DNA from: Flavobacteriales bacterium TMED123
GTDB taxonomy: Bacteria > Bacteroidota > Bacteroidia > Flavobacteriales > BACL11
Direction of reading: 5' to 3'
Length of the DNA stretch: 35,138 nt
Assembly (NCBI GenBank): GCA_002170165.1
Contig: NHFY01000016.1
Span: forward strand, 1 to 35,138
Part shown: positions 15,970 to 26,204 of the stretch, in pieces
Position numbering within the stretch: the first letter of the stretch is position 1
Layout of the letters: every line of letters starts with the position of its first letter
The notes under the pieces: generated by a model
Seen by the model: only the letters and a program-made list of their open reading frames with translations
The model's database searches: none
What the model was told of the DNA's origin: nothing
Position numbers and translations under genes: made by a program

Positions 15970-18900
15970 ATGCGACTAATCTCTTTTCTATTTCTACTCA
16001 TTTTTTCTTTATCAACTTTTGCGCAAGATCCAAATTCGGAAATCTTATTAAAAGCAGGAGTGTTCACTGCTAATAATGAAATCAATTTAGTTGATATTAA
16101 ATCAAACGATAATCAAATTTTTAATGGCAAGTATTATCGTTTGATGCAATTCTCTGTTTTGCCAACCGCTAAACACAAACTTAAAATGAATGCCTTAGGG
16201 GTTAAATTTTTAGAGTATATTCCGTACAATACTTTTATAGTATCTATTTCTCAGAATATAAGTTCGAGGGATTTCGATACTTACAATGTAAATGCTCTTA
16301 TTCCAGTTAAGGCTAAACAAAAGATTCATCCAAAATTACAAAATGGAAGTTGTCCTGATTGGGCAAAAGATGGTGAAAATGCATCACTTGAAGTGTTATT
16401 ATATGAAGATGTAAATATTACTGCTGCTTTTGAAATGTTAAAAATTGATAATTTTACAATAAAAGAGATCAATACATATGCTCATTCTATTATTGTCACT
16501 ACTAAGATGTCTACTATATTAAAATTAGCTGAATATGCCTTTGTACATTTTATTGCTCCTATAGACCCCCCATCCTTTCCTGAAAATAAAACAGCTAGAA
16601 CACTTCACAGGTCTAATGTGATTGATGCACAATATACAAATGGTAGACATTACAATGGAGAAGGGATTAATATTATGATGCAAGATGATGGTGCTATAGG
16701 GCCGCATATAGATTACCAAGGAAGAATAAATCAAAATGCTGTCAGTAGCAGTAGTGGTAATCATGGCGATCATGTTGCAGGAACTGTTATGGGAGCTGGT
16801 AATTTAGACCCCTACGGAAAAGGAATGGCTGATGGCGCAACTTTATATGTTTATGATGCGTCAAATAATAACTATTATAGTGTTCCAAATCTTTACCAAA
16901 ATAACGATGTATTCATAACCCAAAAGTCTTATTCTAATGGGTGTAATGCTGGATATACTTCTTTAGCAAGAGATTTGGATGAGCAAGTAAGAAATTACCC
17001 ATCATTAATTCATGTTTTTTCGGCCGGAAATGATGGTACAAGTGATTGTGGTTATGGCGCTGGAAGTAATTGGGGAAATGTAACTGGAGGACATAAACAA
17101 GCAAAGAATGTAATTGCTACAGCAAACTTAACCTCATCTAGCGGCTTAGCTAATTCATCTAGCAGAGGGCCAGCGCATGATGGTAGAATAAAGCCAGATA
17201 TAGGTGCGAAGGGCACAAATGTATATTCAACTGTTGAGAATAATGATTATGATACTTACACGGGAACTTCTATGGCGTCTCCTGGAATTTCAGGTGTTTT
17301 AGGACAGTTATATCAAGCGTATAAAGAATTAAATAATGAAGAGAATCCATCATCTAGTTTAATGAAGGCAGTTCTATTAAATTCAGCAGATGATATTGGT
17401 AATTCAGGGCCTGACTTTAAACATGGATGGGGAGAAGTTAATGCATTAAGAGCTGTTCAAATTCTAGAAAATCAGCATTATTATGAAGATAGCATCTCTG
17501 ATTCAGGTAATAATACTCATAATATTATTGTTCCTTCAGGAACAGAGCAAATTAAAGTAATGGTATATTGGCATGATAAAGAAGCTAGTACTAATGCTAG
17601 TATCGCTCTTGTCAATGATCTTAATATTCAGTTAACTACACCTAATGGAAATAATTATCAGCCTTGGGTGCTAGACTTTACTCCAAATGCATCAAATTTA
17701 AATCAAGTAGCAACAAGAGGAATAGATGATAGAAATAATATGGAACAAGTAACAATCGACAACCCTACAGCAGGTATCTACACACTTAGTGTTAATGGAT
17801 TTTCTGTTCCTTATGGTCCACAAAAATATCATGTAGTATATGATATTATCTCTGAAGAAATAACACTAACATATCCAAATGGTGGAGAAGGTCTTGTGCC
17901 TGGAGAAAATGAAATGATTCGTTGGGACGCTTTTGGAAATCCAGGAGTTTTTACCTTAGAATTTTCATTAAATAATGGCACGAGCTGGGGAACTATTTCT
18001 TCCAATGTTAATAGTTCACTGCGTCATTATAATTGGACAGTTCCTAATAACGCAACTGGGGATGCTTTGATAAGAGTAAGTAGAGGAAATTATAATGATC
18101 AATCAGATGCAAATTTTAGTATAGTCCGTCTTCCTCAAAATTTTGTAGTTGATTGGACTTGTCCTGATTCAATATTTTTTTACTGGAGCCCAGTAGCTGG
18201 TGCAAATGGATATGAGATATCCATGTTGGGACAAAAATATATGGATTCTATTGTAAGCTCTACAGGAACTTCTGCATTTTATCATAATACTAATCCATCA
18301 AATATTGACAACTGGTTTGCTATTCGTGCATTGATGAGTCCGAGCAAAAAGGGTAGTAGAACAGTTGCTGTTAATAGGCAGCCAACAAATAACGCATGTT
18401 TAGCACCACCATTTGCGATTATTTCAGCTAGCAGTACAAATAGCTGTTCTGGTACAATTAGTTTTTTTGATAATAGTTTGAATATACCAAATAGTTGGTC
18501 ATGGGATTTTGGTGATGGGAATACCTCCACGCAACAAAATCCTACTCATACTTATCAAAGTCAAGGAGTCTATACGGTTAGTTTAACAGTTACTAATGCA
18601 TTAGGAACAAATACCGTTATTGAGAATAATTTTATTACTATAGCTTACAATCCTGCTCCAATTGCTTATAATGACACGATTTGTGCAGATTCAAGTTCTT
18701 TTAATTTAATTTCTTATTCTACTGGACAGACTAATTGGTACAATGATACTTCATCTGGTATTATTATTCATACTGGAAATACATATACCACACCTGTATT
18801 AAATTCATCAACAAATTATTTTTTAACTGAAGATCCTGGCTCTTATTTTGGTGGCGCGATAGATAATACTTTTGGCACAGGTGGTTATTTTAATGGTGAT

Positions 18901-19767
18901 CAACATCAAATTTTTGATGCAACTAAAGCATGTATTATTAAATCTGCGAAAATCTATTCAGAAGCAGCAAATACGATAACATTTGAATTGCGTGATCAAA
19001 ATGGTAGTGTTATAGATGATACAACGCTAAATGTAGTTTTAGGAGAACAAAGGATTACCCTTAATTTTAATGTTCCAATTGGTAATGATATGCAATTAGG
19101 TGTAGCACAGGGTGCATTACAAAATGATGGGCTATACAGAAATAATGCAAGTGCTAATTACCCATATAATATTGGTAATCTAATTAATATTACAAGTTCA
19201 AGTGCAAGTAGTGCTCCTTTTGGATATTATTATTTTTATTATGATATCGAAATAGAAGAGAATTGCAAATCAGAATATAAACAAATCACAGCAGTATTAA
19301 ATTCACCACTTTCTAGTCCAGTTATCTCTCAAAACGGGAGCCAATTATCTACAATAAATAACCCAACATATACTTATCAGTGGTATTTAAATGGAGTATC
19401 AATAAATGGTGCAAATGCTGCTACATTAAATATTTCTCAAACAGGCCAATATTCAGTTGATATTGAACAAAATGGCTGCTTTGCATCATCTGCTAATTTT
19501 TTGGCTATTTATTCAGGGGTTAATGAGCAAGTTCAGCAAATTTCCGTACACCCTAACCCATTAAAAGATATGTGTAAAATAACCTGTGCAGTACCTATAT
19601 CTTCTGTATCAGTTTTAGATATAAGTGGGAAAGTATTGTATAAGTTTGAACAGCTAAATAGCTTAAATTTTCTTTTAGATTTAAGTAAGATTAGTAGTGG
19701 TATCTATTTTGCAAAAGTGACTACGGAAAATGCTACCTCAAAACATAAGCTTATTGTTCAGAAATAA
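15970..19767 (+). CDS. Secreted S8 (subtilisin-like) serine protease with PKD domain and T9SS tail
   Basis: A 1265-residue exported protease. I take the ATG at 15970, which begins a signal peptide ending T-F-A-Q, rather than the in-frame TTG at 15955. The catalytic triad is Asp239 (in M-Q-D-D-G), His265 (in N-H-G-D-H-V-A-G-T) and Ser434 (in G-T-S-M-A-S-P), with the oxyanion Asn in F-S-A-G-N-D-G. A beta-sandwich follows, then a PKD-like domain (around 815-890, core S-W-D-F-G-D-G), an Ig-like segment (Y-Q-W-Y-L-N-G) and a T9SS type A sorting domain over the last about 80 residues ([22 protein letters not shown]). It is therefore predicted to be secreted by T9SS, often with surface attachment. 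Substrate is unknown; protein degradation outside the cell is the obvious inference. Confidence 0.92.
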   Translation: MRLISFLFLLIFSLSTFAQDPNSEILLKAGVFTANNEINLVDIKSNDNQIFNGKYYRLMQFSVLPTAKHKLKMNALGVKFLEYIPYNTFIVSISQNISSRDFDTYNVNALIPVKAKQKIHPKLQNGSCPDWAKDGENASLEVLLYEDVNITAAFEMLKIDNFTIKEINTYAHSIIVTTKMSTILKLAEYAFVHFIAPIDPPSFPENKTARTLHRSNVIDAQYTNGRHYNGEGINIMMQDDGAIGPHIDYQGRINQNAVSSSSGNHGDHVAGTVMGAGNLDPYGKGMADGATLYVYDASNNNYYSVPNLYQNNDVFITQKSYSNGCNAGYTSLARDLDEQVRNYPSLIHVFSAGNDGTSDCGYGAGSNWGNVTGGHKQAKNVIATANLTSSSGLANSSSRGPAHDGRIKPDIGAKGTNVYSTVENNDYDTYTGTSMASPGISGVLGQLYQAYKELNNEENPSSSLMKAVLLNSADDIGNSGPDFKHGWGEVNALRAVQILENQHYYEDSISDSGNNTHNIIVPSGTEQIKVMVYWHDKEASTNASIALVNDLNIQLTTPNGNNYQPWVLDFTPNASNLNQVATRGIDDRNNMEQVTIDNPTAGIYTLSVNGFSVPYGPQKYHVVYDIISEEITLTYPNGGEGLVPGENEMIRWDAFGNPGVFTLEFSLNNGTSWGTISSNVNSSLRHYNWTVPNNATGDALIRVSRGNYNDQSDANFSIVRLPQNFVVDWTCPDSIFFYWSPVAGANGYEISMLGQKYMDSIVSSTGTSAFYHNTNPSNIDNWFAIRALMSPSKKGSRTVAVNRQPTNNACLAPPFAIISASSTNSCSGTISFFDNSLNIPNSWSWDFGDGNTSTQQNPTHTYQSQGVYTVSLTVTNALGTNTVIENNFITIAYNPAPIAYNDTICADSSSFNLISYSTGQTNWYNDTSSGIIIHTGNTYTTPVLNSSTNYFLTEDPGSYFGGAIDNTFGTGGYFNGDQHQIFDATKACIIKSAKIYSEAANTITFELRDQNGSVIDDTTLNVVLGEQRITLNFNVPIGNDMQLGVAQGALQNDGLYRNNASANYPYNIGNLINITSSSASSAPFGYYYFYYDIEIEENCKSEYKQITAVLNSPLSSPVISQNGSQLSTINNPTYTYQWYLNGVSINGANAATLNISQTGQYSVDIEQNGCFASSANFLAIYSGVNEQVQQISVHPNPLKDMCKITCAVPISSVSVLDISGKVLYKFEQLNSLNFLLDLSKISSGIYFAKVTTENATSKHKLIVQK

Positions 19768-20356
19768 GTCTCAGCAGAAAAAGATTTTATTATTACTACT
19801 TTTTTTAAGTTTTAACTGCATTGTACAAGCACAGGATAAACCTAACATAAAGGAATTTACAATTGTTGGTGAGGACACTATAATCATATCTAAAGTCCCA
19901 GAAGTAGAAATTTTAGCATTTAAGGATTATGATGAAAAGTTGCACTATTTTATCCTTAAACGAAAAGTACTCAAGGTCTATCCTTACGCCTTAAAAGCAA
20001 AAGCAAAATTAGCTGCAATTCAAATAGGATTGGACAGTATTCCAAAAAGAAGACATAAAAAACGTTACACCAAAGAAGTTGCTAGTTGGGTAAAAGATGA
20101 ATATGCTCAGCAATTGAAACAACTCACAATGAGTGAAGGGAGAATTTTAGTTAAGCTAATTTATAGAGAGACTCAATTTACTTCATATGAACTTGTAAAA
20201 TCTTACAGAGGAAGATTTAATGCTTTTTTTTGGCAGACTGTTGCAAAATTGTATGAAAATGATTTGAAAGCAAAATATAACCCAATAAGTAATAGGGTAG
20301 ATATGTTAATTGAATATATTATTTTACAAGCAAAGCTAGAAGGAAAAATAGATTAA
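19730..20356 (+). CDS. DUF4294 domain-containing exported protein
   Basis: A 208-residue protein recognised as the Bacteroidota DUF4294 family by its body ([13 protein letters not shown] near residue 77, and F-F-W-Q-T-V-A-K near the C terminus). A hydrophobic segment (about 20-35, ending I-V-Q-A-Q) is a signal peptide. With the ATG at 19730 the N-region is long and overlaps the subtilase by 38 nt; an in-frame TTG at 19754 would shorten both the overlap and the N-region. The true start is uncertain. Function is unknown. Its overlap with the protease gene suggests co-transcription, though not a functional link. It converges on the 3-hydroxybutyryl-CoA dehydrogenase gene, with no clear terminator between. 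Confidence 0.8.
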   Translation: MLPQNISLLFRNKSQQKKILLLLLFLSFNCIVQAQDKPNIKEFTIVGEDTIIISKVPEVEILAFKDYDEKLHYFILKRKVLKVYPYALKAKAKLAAIQIGLDSIPKRRHKKRYTKEVASWVKDEYAQQLKQLTMSEGRILVKLIYRETQFTSYELVKSYRGRFNAFFWQTVAKLYENDLKAKYNPISNRVDMLIEYIILQAKLEGKID

Positions 20357-20407
20357 TCTTCTATTTAATCCATGAGCTAATGAATATCTTATAAGTCAAT
20401 CTTTTTT

Positions 20408-21301
20408 TCATTTTATCAAAAATTGCTGAGCTACTTTTTTGTTCTTTAATCCTTCTGAATAATCATAAAAACCTATTCCGGATTTTACACCTAATTTTCC
20501 TTTTTTAACCATCTCAACCAGAAGTGAACAAGGGGCATATTTTTCATCTGAAAAACCTTTATACATAACATCTAAAATAGAAAGACAAACATCCAAACCA
20601 ATAAAATCGGCCAATTGCAATGGACCCATTGGATGAGACATTCCAAGAATCATCACAGTATCAATTCCTTCTACGGAAGATACATTCTCATTTAAAGTAT
20701 GGATAGCCTCATTAATCATAGGCATCAATATTCTGTTGGCAACAAATCCTGGGGCATCATTTACCTCAACTGGAATTTTTCCTAAATGTTTGCTCAATTC
20801 CATGATGGATTGGGTAACTTCATCTGAAGTTACTTGCCCTCTAATCACCTCTACTAATTTCATTATTGGTACAGGATTCATAAAATGCATACCAATTACT
20901 TTATCTTCCCGATTTGTTACATTTGCAATTTGCGTAATAGAAATAGAAGAGGTATTGGAGGCTAATATGGTGTCACTTTTGCATACTTTATCTAATTGTT
21001 TGAAAATTTTTAGTTTCAAATCTATATTTTCAGTAGCTGCTTCTACTACCAAATCAGCATTTTTTACTCCTTCAGAAATTTCAGTGAGAGCACAAAGATT
21101 TGACAAAGTTCCAACTTTATCTTCTTCAGTGATTTCCTCTTTTTTTAGCATTCTATCTAGGTTCTTCTCAATAGTTGCTAGGGCCTTTTCAAGCGCTTCT
21201 GGAGATATATCAATTAAATTAACTTTATATCCTTTTTGGGCAAATGTATGGGCAATACCATTACCCATAGTTCCAGCCCCAATAACACTTATGTTTTTCA
21301 T
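20408..21301 (-). CDS. 3-hydroxybutyryl-CoA dehydrogenase
   Basis: A 297-residue NAD(P)-dependent 3-hydroxyacyl-CoA dehydrogenase. The N-terminal Rossmann motif is G-A-G-T-M-G-N-G-I-A-H (8-18). The substrate-binding Ser lies in N-T-S-S-I-S-I (about 115-121), the catalytic His in G-M-H-F-M-N-P-V-P (about 137-145), and Asn in I-N-E-A-I (about 195-199). The C-terminal helical domain carries G-P-L-Q-L-A-D-F-I-G-L-D. The compact length is that of the single-function Hbd/PaaH type rather than fused FadB. It interconverts acetoacetyl-CoA and 3-hydroxybutyryl-CoA or longer homologues in fatty-acid or butanoate metabolism. It is the last gene of a tightly packed four-gene run, starting 24 nt after the sugar transferase stop. 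Confidence 0.93.
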   Translation of the reverse strand: MKNISVIGAGTMGNGIAHTFAQKGYKVNLIDISPEALEKALATIEKNLDRMLKKEEITEEDKVGTLSNLCALTEISEGVKNADLVVEAATENIDLKLKIFKQLDKVCKSDTILASNTSSISITQIANVTNREDKVIGMHFMNPVPIMKLVEVIRGQVTSDEVTQSIMELSKHLGKIPVEVNDAPGFVANRILMPMINEAIHTLNENVSSVEGIDTVMILGMSHPMGPLQLADFIGLDVCLSILDVMYKGFSDEKYAPCSLLVEMVKKGKLGVKSGIGFYDYSEGLKNKKVAQQFLIK

Positions 21302-21325
21302 TTTCTTTTTTATTATTTATTAATA

Positions 21326-22723
21326 CTATTTCCCTCTACCTTGTAAAACAATTAAGATGGTGTAAATCAGAATTTTCAAATCTAAGGTAAAAGATATATT
21401 TTCAATATACAAGATATCGTATTTCATTCTTTCTATCATTTCATCAACATTTTCTGCATAACCATACTTTACCATTCCCCATGAAGTAATACCAGGTTTT
21501 ACCTTATGCAAATGATGATAATGTGGAGCCTTTTCTGTGATTAAGCCAATATAATGTTGCCTTTCTGGTCTTGGCCCTACAATAGACATTTCTCCTATAA
21601 GCACATTGTAAAATTGTGGCAATTCATCCAATCTTATTTTTCGCATTATTTTCCCCCATGGGGTAATCCTTTTATCGTTATCGGAAGAGAGTTGTGGACC
21701 ATTATTTTCTGCATTTTCATACATTGAACGAAACTTAATAATATTAAAATTTCTACCATTTAAGCCAACTCTTTCTTGTTTGAAGAACACACTTCCCTTT
21801 GAAGAAAATAGCACCAATATTGCTGTAATTAGATATAATGGAGAGAGTAAAATCAAAACAAACAAAGAAATACTAACATCAAAAAAACGTTTCACAAACC
21901 AATGCCAAGTTGGCATTAAATCGTGCTCAATTTCAATAAGAGCTGTTCCGAATATTGTGCTCATCTTCACTTTGCCAGAAATAATATCGCACATATCAGG
22001 AAGCATTTTTATATAGACTTTTGTTCCTTCCAAAATATCAATTATTTCTTCAATCTTATGATGTTCTGTGCTCTCAACAGCAATAATCACATCCTCAATA
22101 TTATGTTCTTTAATGAGTGATTTTAACCTATCTAAACTTCCCATTTTAGGAATATATTCGCTAAGCAAGTATTTAGGCTTTTCCTCCACACAAACAAAAC
22201 CGACAAAATTATACCCACTTGATAATTGTTCATTCTCAAGCTCTTTATACATTTCTACTGCCTTAATATTACTCCCAACTATAAGTGTATTAAAGCGAAT
22301 CTTTTTTTGATGCACCTTTCTTGCGATAATGGAGGTTAGAATAAATCTGAAAATAGCAGTTAGTAATAAATGTGCACAAAAAAGAACAACAAACAAACTG
22401 TAATAAGTTTTATAATTATCAATATAATCATCTAGTAAAGCTACAAAGAAAATAATAACAGTACCAATTAAAACAATAAAGAAAGTATCAGAAAGCTCTT
22501 TCAATCTTGATTTTCTATAAATGTTATTGTAAGTTCCTGTAATCAGATAGAGGAAAATCCAAAACAGAGGAATAACAAAAATACCAACATAAAACTTTGA
22601 AGTAAAATCAATAGGCATTTCTTCTATATAAACTTTTCTGTAGCTAAAAAACAAAGTCCAAGAAAGCACTGCTGACAAGAGGTCAAAAAAGAGGTATTTT
22701 GCTATTTGAAAGTTTTTTTTCAT
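21326..22723 (-). CDS. Polyprenyl-phosphate sugar-1-phosphate transferase (WcaJ/WbaP type)
   Basis: A 465-residue membrane enzyme that starts exopolysaccharide or O-antigen-like repeat synthesis by moving sugar-1-phosphate from a nucleotide sugar to undecaprenyl phosphate. Four N-terminal transmembrane helices (about 8-135) precede a cytosolic Rossmann-like domain. The catalytic C-terminal bacterial sugar transferase domain begins K-R-F-F-D-V-S-I-S and contains F-K-Q-E-R-V-G, I-K-F-R-S-M, L-D-E-L-P-Q and V-G-P-R-P-E-R, all diagnostic. The sugar cannot be told. No other glycosyltransferase, flippase or polymerase lies in this window, so it is away from any evident polysaccharide cluster. It starts immediately after the lipoprotein stop codon with no spacer. 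Confidence 0.92.
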   Translation of the reverse strand: MKKNFQIAKYLFFDLLSAVLSWTLFFSYRKVYIEEMPIDFTSKFYVGIFVIPLFWIFLYLITGTYNNIYRKSRLKELSDTFFIVLIGTVIIFFVALLDDYIDNYKTYYSLFVVLFCAHLLLTAIFRFILTSIIARKVHQKKIRFNTLIVGSNIKAVEMYKELENEQLSSGYNFVGFVCVEEKPKYLLSEYIPKMGSLDRLKSLIKEHNIEDVIIAVESTEHHKIEEIIDILEGTKVYIKMLPDMCDIISGKVKMSTIFGTALIEIEHDLMPTWHWFVKRFFDVSISLFVLILLSPLYLITAILVLFSSKGSVFFKQERVGLNGRNFNIIKFRSMYENAENNGPQLSSDNDKRITPWGKIMRKIRLDELPQFYNVLIGEMSIVGPRPERQHYIGLITEKAPHYHHLHKVKPGITSWGMVKYGYAENVDEMIERMKYDILYIENISFTLDLKILIYTILIVLQGRGK

Positions 22724-23569
22724 CTAATAGACCACTTTGAAATTATCTAAGTATAGTGTTGCCATTTCTGTACTATTAACATCTCTCGTCATTGAAATAA
22801 AAACTTTATGATTATTGGCTTGCTGGGTATTAATAATTGCAGAAGTTAAGTCTACATATATTTTATTCCACTCATTTTTAGGATTTACTGTAACTATTGA
22901 ATTAGTACGAATTGTTGGGCTAAAATCAGCATACAAGCCTATTTGAAAGGAGGTGTTGCATTTATAATTCAACTCTACATAAACTGGCGTTCCTAATTTT
23001 GGTAGTTGTAATCCTTCTGTTGTAATCTCAAAGGTAAGGTGAGGAGGTGCTAAATGCATACCCCCAGAATTTCCTTCAAATACAGTATCATTGGCAACTA
23101 AAAAAGTAGTGTCGCTATCTTGAGAATGATATAATATTTTGCTTCCAGTTTCAAAATCAATGATGTGAAAAGATGTGTTCTCGAAATAACTTACTTCAGG
23201 ATTGAGAATAGTAATACTATCTTTTTTGAGATATACTTCCTCTTTGTAAAAATCATAAAAGGGATAGTTGGCTCTTGTAGCAGCAATGCCATTGTTTTTT
23301 ATTCCAGCTTTTATACTGATATTTTGTATTCCTTCTTTTAATACAGGAAATGTGGCTGGAAGCGGATAGATCCCTTGTAAGTCATTATCAAAATACACCC
23401 ATGCATCTGTAATTTTCTGTGCATCACTGCCCTGAATTGTTGAATCTTCTATCATCAAATCAATAGATGGAATATTTATATAGGAAGGGACACCATCATT
23501 TAATTCTGTTTTTTTGCAAGATTGAAAAAAAAGAAGTGAAAGAATAAGAATAAAGGTAAAGTGCTTCAT
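22724..23569 (-). CDS. Lipoprotein of unknown function
   Basis: I choose the ATG at 23569 (281 residues) over 23596, because it starts a lipoprotein signal sequence with lipobox F-F-Q-S-C (Cys at about 19-20). The mature part is beta-rich; the C-terminal half (about 130-281), with evenly spaced strands ending T-L-Y-L-D-N-F-K-V-V-Y, suggests a jelly-roll carbohydrate-binding-like domain. No catalytic motif is seen and I cannot name the family. It sits 29 nt after the oxidoreductase gene's end (2 nt if the longer start is used) and abuts the sugar transferase gene, so it probably belongs to the same transcript and may work at the cell envelope. Confidence 0.75.
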   Translation of the reverse strand: MKHFTFILILSLLFFQSCKKTELNDGVPSYINIPSIDLMIEDSTIQGSDAQKITDAWVYFDNDLQGIYPLPATFPVLKEGIQNISIKAGIKNNGIAATRANYPFYDFYKEEVYLKKDSITILNPEVSYFENTSFHIIDFETGSKILYHSQDSDTTFLVANDTVFEGNSGGMHLAPPHLTFEITTEGLQLPKLGTPVYVELNYKCNTSFQIGLYADFSPTIRTNSIVTVNPKNEWNKIYVDLTSAIINTQQANNHKVFISMTRDVNSTEMATLYLDNFKVVY

Positions 23570-23598
23570 AATGGTTTTGTGGCTTTTCAAACGCATCT

Positions 23599-24564
23599 TT
23601 AGTTTATTTGTTGTGCAATCTGCTCAGCAACATCAAGTGCAGCAGTTGCATCTTGAATACTAACAATAGTTGCTGTATCATTTTTTATTGCAGCATAAAA
23701 GGATGTTAGTTCATCTTTAATAGCATTATTTTCCTCTGTTTTTGGGCTTTCAAATTGAATCTGCTTTTTTCGTTTTCCTTTTCCTGGATCTATAATCAAA
23801 GCAAAAGGATCATTTGAATCTGCTACATCTTTCATTTTTATGAGTTCTGCTTTTTTCTCTAAGAAATCTATAGCAATGTATGCATCATTTTGAAATACCC
23901 TTGTTTTCCGCATATTTTTAAATGAGATTCTACTTGCAGTAAGATTAGCCACACAGCCATTTTCAAATTCAATTCTGGCGTTTGCAATATCAGGCGTATC
24001 GCTTATAATTGATACGCCACTTGCATTAATCTGTTTAACTTTCGAGTTGACTATTTTTAGAACGATATCAATATCATGAATCATCAAATCATGCACTACA
24101 GGAACATCTGTTCCTCTAGCATTAAATTCAGCCAAACGGTGCGCCTCAATAAACATAGGATTATTGCATTGATCCTTGATTGCAGTAAAAGCAGTATTGA
24201 ACCTTTCTACATGTCCAACTTGAATCTTACATTGTTTGTTTGCTGAAATTTTTAGCAATTCTTTTGCTTCTTGAATTGTAGCTGTAATGGGCTTTTCAAT
24301 AAACAAGTGTAGATTATTTTCTAAAGCTAATTTAGCATATTCAAAATGAGATTCAGTAGGAGTCACCACATCAATTGCATCACATTTTGCTATTAATTCG
24401 GTTGCAGAACTGAATGCGGTAATATCAAATTCATCTGCAATTTGTTCTGCATTTTTACTGTCATTATCAAAAAAACCAACAAACTCAAATTCTTGGATAT
24501 CTTTTAACAAACGAATGTGTATTTTTCCTAGATGTCCAGCTCCAATTACGCCTATTTTTATCAT
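23599..24564 (-). CDS. Gfo/Idh/MocA family NAD(P)-dependent oxidoreductase
   Basis: A 321-residue oxidoreductase starting at the ATG at 24564, which places the nucleotide-binding G-V-I-G-A-G-H-L-G-K near the N terminus as usual; the upstream extension to 24618 has no family match. The second signature motif E-K-P-I-T-A-T is at about residues 94-100, and the C-terminal alpha/beta domain includes H-D-L-M-I-H-D-I-D. Members oxidise or reduce sugars or related polyols; the substrate here is not determinable. Its position at the head of a run with a sugar transferase makes a nucleotide-sugar role possible but unproven. A near-match to the -7 box (TATTTTCG, minus strand, 24589-24596) lies upstream. 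Confidence 0.88.
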   Translation of the reverse strand: MIKIGVIGAGHLGKIHIRLLKDIQEFEFVGFFDNDSKNAEQIADEFDITAFSSATELIAKCDAIDVVTPTESHFEYAKLALENNLHLFIEKPITATIQEAKELLKISANKQCKIQVGHVERFNTAFTAIKDQCNNPMFIEAHRLAEFNARGTDVPVVHDLMIHDIDIVLKIVNSKVKQINASGVSIISDTPDIANARIEFENGCVANLTASRISFKNMRKTRVFQNDAYIAIDFLEKKAELIKMKDVADSNDPFALIIDPGKGKRKKQIQFESPKTEENNAIKDELTSFYAAIKNDTATIVSIQDATAALDVAEQIAQQIN

Positions 24565-24635
24565 TCTTTTGTACTCAAGATTTGTTTGCGAAAATAAAAT
24601 ATTTATAAAGAAAATCAATTAAGGATTTAGAATAA

Positions 24636-25286
24636 ATGCAAGATACATTTAAACACCAAGGTTTAAGAAGAAAATTGATTGAAGAAATAAGACAAAAAGG
24701 GATTGTAGATGAAAATGTTTTGTCTGCTATTGGTAAAATCCCCAGACATCTTTTTATGGACAATGCATTTGTAAATTTTGCTTATGTAGATAAGGCTTTT
24801 CCTATTGGTTCAGGACAAACCATTTCTCAGCCTTTCACGGTTGCAAAACAAACTGAGCTTTTATCAATAAAACCTTACGAAAAGGTATTAGAGATAGGCA
24901 CAGGATCTGGCTATCAAGCAGCAGTATTAATTGTTATGGAAGCCAATGTTTACACAATAGAAAGGCAACAAGATTTGTACAAAAAGACGAAAGATTTCTT
25001 ACCCACAATAGGATGTAAGTGTCATTTCTTTTATGGAGATGGTTATAAGGGTTTACCTAAGTTTGCTCCTTTTCACAAGATAATTATCACCTGTGGTGCT
25101 CCAGAAATCCCAGAAGAATTATTAGAACAGCTAAAAGTAGGTGGAAAAATGGTTGCTCCAATTGGAGGGGGTAATATTCAGCAAATGCAATTGATAGAAA
25201 AAATATCAGATACTGAGCACAAAGTGACTACTCATGGCAGCTTCTCATTTGTACCAATGTTAAAAGATAAAGATGATAGTGGTTAA
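24636..25286 (+). CDS. pcm: Protein-L-isoaspartate O-methyltransferase
   Basis: A 216-residue SAM-dependent methyltransferase that repairs isoaspartyl residues in aged proteins. The family motif around T-I-S-Q-P-F-T-V-A (about 67-75) holds the substrate-binding Ser, and SAM motif I is V-L-E-I-G-T-G-S-G-Y-Q-A (about 87-98). Post-motif regions (D-G-Y-K-G-L-P near 138, then A-P-F-H-K-I-I-I-T-C-G-A-P) follow in the right order, and a late G-G-K-M-V-A-P-I-G is typical. Length is normal. It is transcribed divergently from the Gfo/Idh/MocA gene with 71 nt between the starts. Confidence 0.95.
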   Translation: MQDTFKHQGLRRKLIEEIRQKGIVDENVLSAIGKIPRHLFMDNAFVNFAYVDKAFPIGSGQTISQPFTVAKQTELLSIKPYEKVLEIGTGSGYQAAVLIVMEANVYTIERQQDLYKKTKDFLPTIGCKCHFFYGDGYKGLPKFAPFHKIIITCGAPEIPEELLEQLKVGGKMVAPIGGGNIQQMQLIEKISDTEHKVTTHGSFSFVPMLKDKDDSG

Positions 25287-25552
25287 ATACTCTTATAGCA
25301 ATTAAAAAGAGATATCTTTATTTTACATCTATCGATTAAAATAATCTCTTATGATTCAATAATAAAATTATTATAGATTCATGAAATACACTTATTTTAC
25401 TGTAATATATATTATTCTGGATTCTTATAAAATTTCACTTTATACTTAATATTTGTTAATTAATTTAAATAATTTTATTAACATCGCGCTTCAATTTTCA
25501 AAGGGAAGCCAAAAACTTTTAGAGTAGGCAATTTTTTTTAAAAATATATATT
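25287..25552. other. Intergenic region between pcm and the small secreted-protein gene
   Basis: This 266-nt AT-rich stretch is the longest non-coding region in the window. I find no open frame of note, no tRNA-like fold, no convincing terminator after pcm and no exact TAnnTTTG element. It ends in an A/T-rich leader, so the downstream gene probably has its own promoter and a long 5' untranslated region. Confidence 0.4.
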
Positions 25553-26125
25553 ATGAAAAAAACAATTACATTATTATTTGCTGGAATTCTGACTTTAGGA
25601 ATGTCTGCACAAAATTTTGGTCTAGGAGTAGATTATATGATGCTTTCTGGAACAATGGTTGAAGAATCTGAAGATCATCATGATCATAATCATGGAGATG
25701 AAGATGAGCTAAGCACTTCTTCAGCGGTACTAAATTTAAGTTACGCTTATTCTATTAATGATGACATGTCAGTTATAGGATCTGTAGGTTATGGGATGGG
25801 ATTTGGTCTCATACCAATGAAAGCAAAGTTTAATTACGGAATCACTGATAAAATTCATGCAAATGTTGGTATAGGAATGTATATGATTACAGATGATCAT
25901 TATACTCCTGAAGAATCCCCTGAGGGTTCTGAAGACTCTTGGAAAGGGTCAAGTAATGAATTTGGTATGACAATGGGCGTTTCTTATGCAGTTATGAATA
26001 ATATTGGTGTTTCTTTTGGATATGAAATGATAAAAGGAGGCGATCACTCATCATTAAATGCAATGACCGTAGGATTAACTTATGGATTTGGAGGAAAGTC
26101 TTCTTCTGATGATTCTGATGAGTAA
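25553..26125 (+). CDS. Small secreted outer-membrane-barrel-like protein with His/Asp/Glu-rich loop
   Basis: A 190-residue protein with a clear signal peptide (about 1-19, ending M-S-A-Q). The rest looks like a small beta-barrel: alternating polar and hydrophobic strands, many Gly and aromatic residues, and an amphipathic final part (M-T-V-G-L-T-Y-G-F-G). Near residues 39-55 is a strongly acidic, His-rich loop (E-S-E-D-H-H-D-H-N-H-G-D-E-D-E), and the very C terminus is S-S-D-D-S-D-E. Such clusters often bind divalent metals, but here that is inference only. I do not recognise a named family. The gene has a long upstream leader and ends at a strong terminator. Confidence 0.75.
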   Translation: MKKTITLLFAGILTLGMSAQNFGLGVDYMMLSGTMVEESEDHHDHNHGDEDELSTSSAVLNLSYAYSINDDMSVIGSVGYGMGFGLIPMKAKFNYGITDKIHANVGIGMYMITDDHYTPEESPEGSEDSWKGSSNEFGMTMGVSYAVMNNIGVSFGYEMIKGGDHSSLNAMTVGLTYGFGGKSSSDDSDE

Positions 26126-26175
26126 TTTATTAAAACTAATTTTTGGAATTAAAACTTCACAAAGTCAAAAAAATT

Positions 26176-26204
26176 AAAAAAGGAACCGTTTGGTTCCTTT
26201 TTTT
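26176..26204. terminator. Bidirectional Rho-independent terminator
   Basis: A-tract plus GGAACC (26176-26187) pairs with GGTTCC plus T-tract (26192-26203) around the loop GTTT. It works in both directions, serving the secreted-protein gene on the plus strand and the aminotransferase gene (stop at 26203-26205) on the minus strand. It is the clearest terminator in the window. Confidence 0.85.

Noticed and set aside
20736-21323. A 195-codon plus-strand open frame opposite the 3-hydroxybutyryl-CoA dehydrogenase gene
   Set aside because: It is antisense to a well-conserved enzyme gene, its translation is Ser/Phe/Ile-rich low-complexity sequence without motifs, and no promoter or leader supports it.
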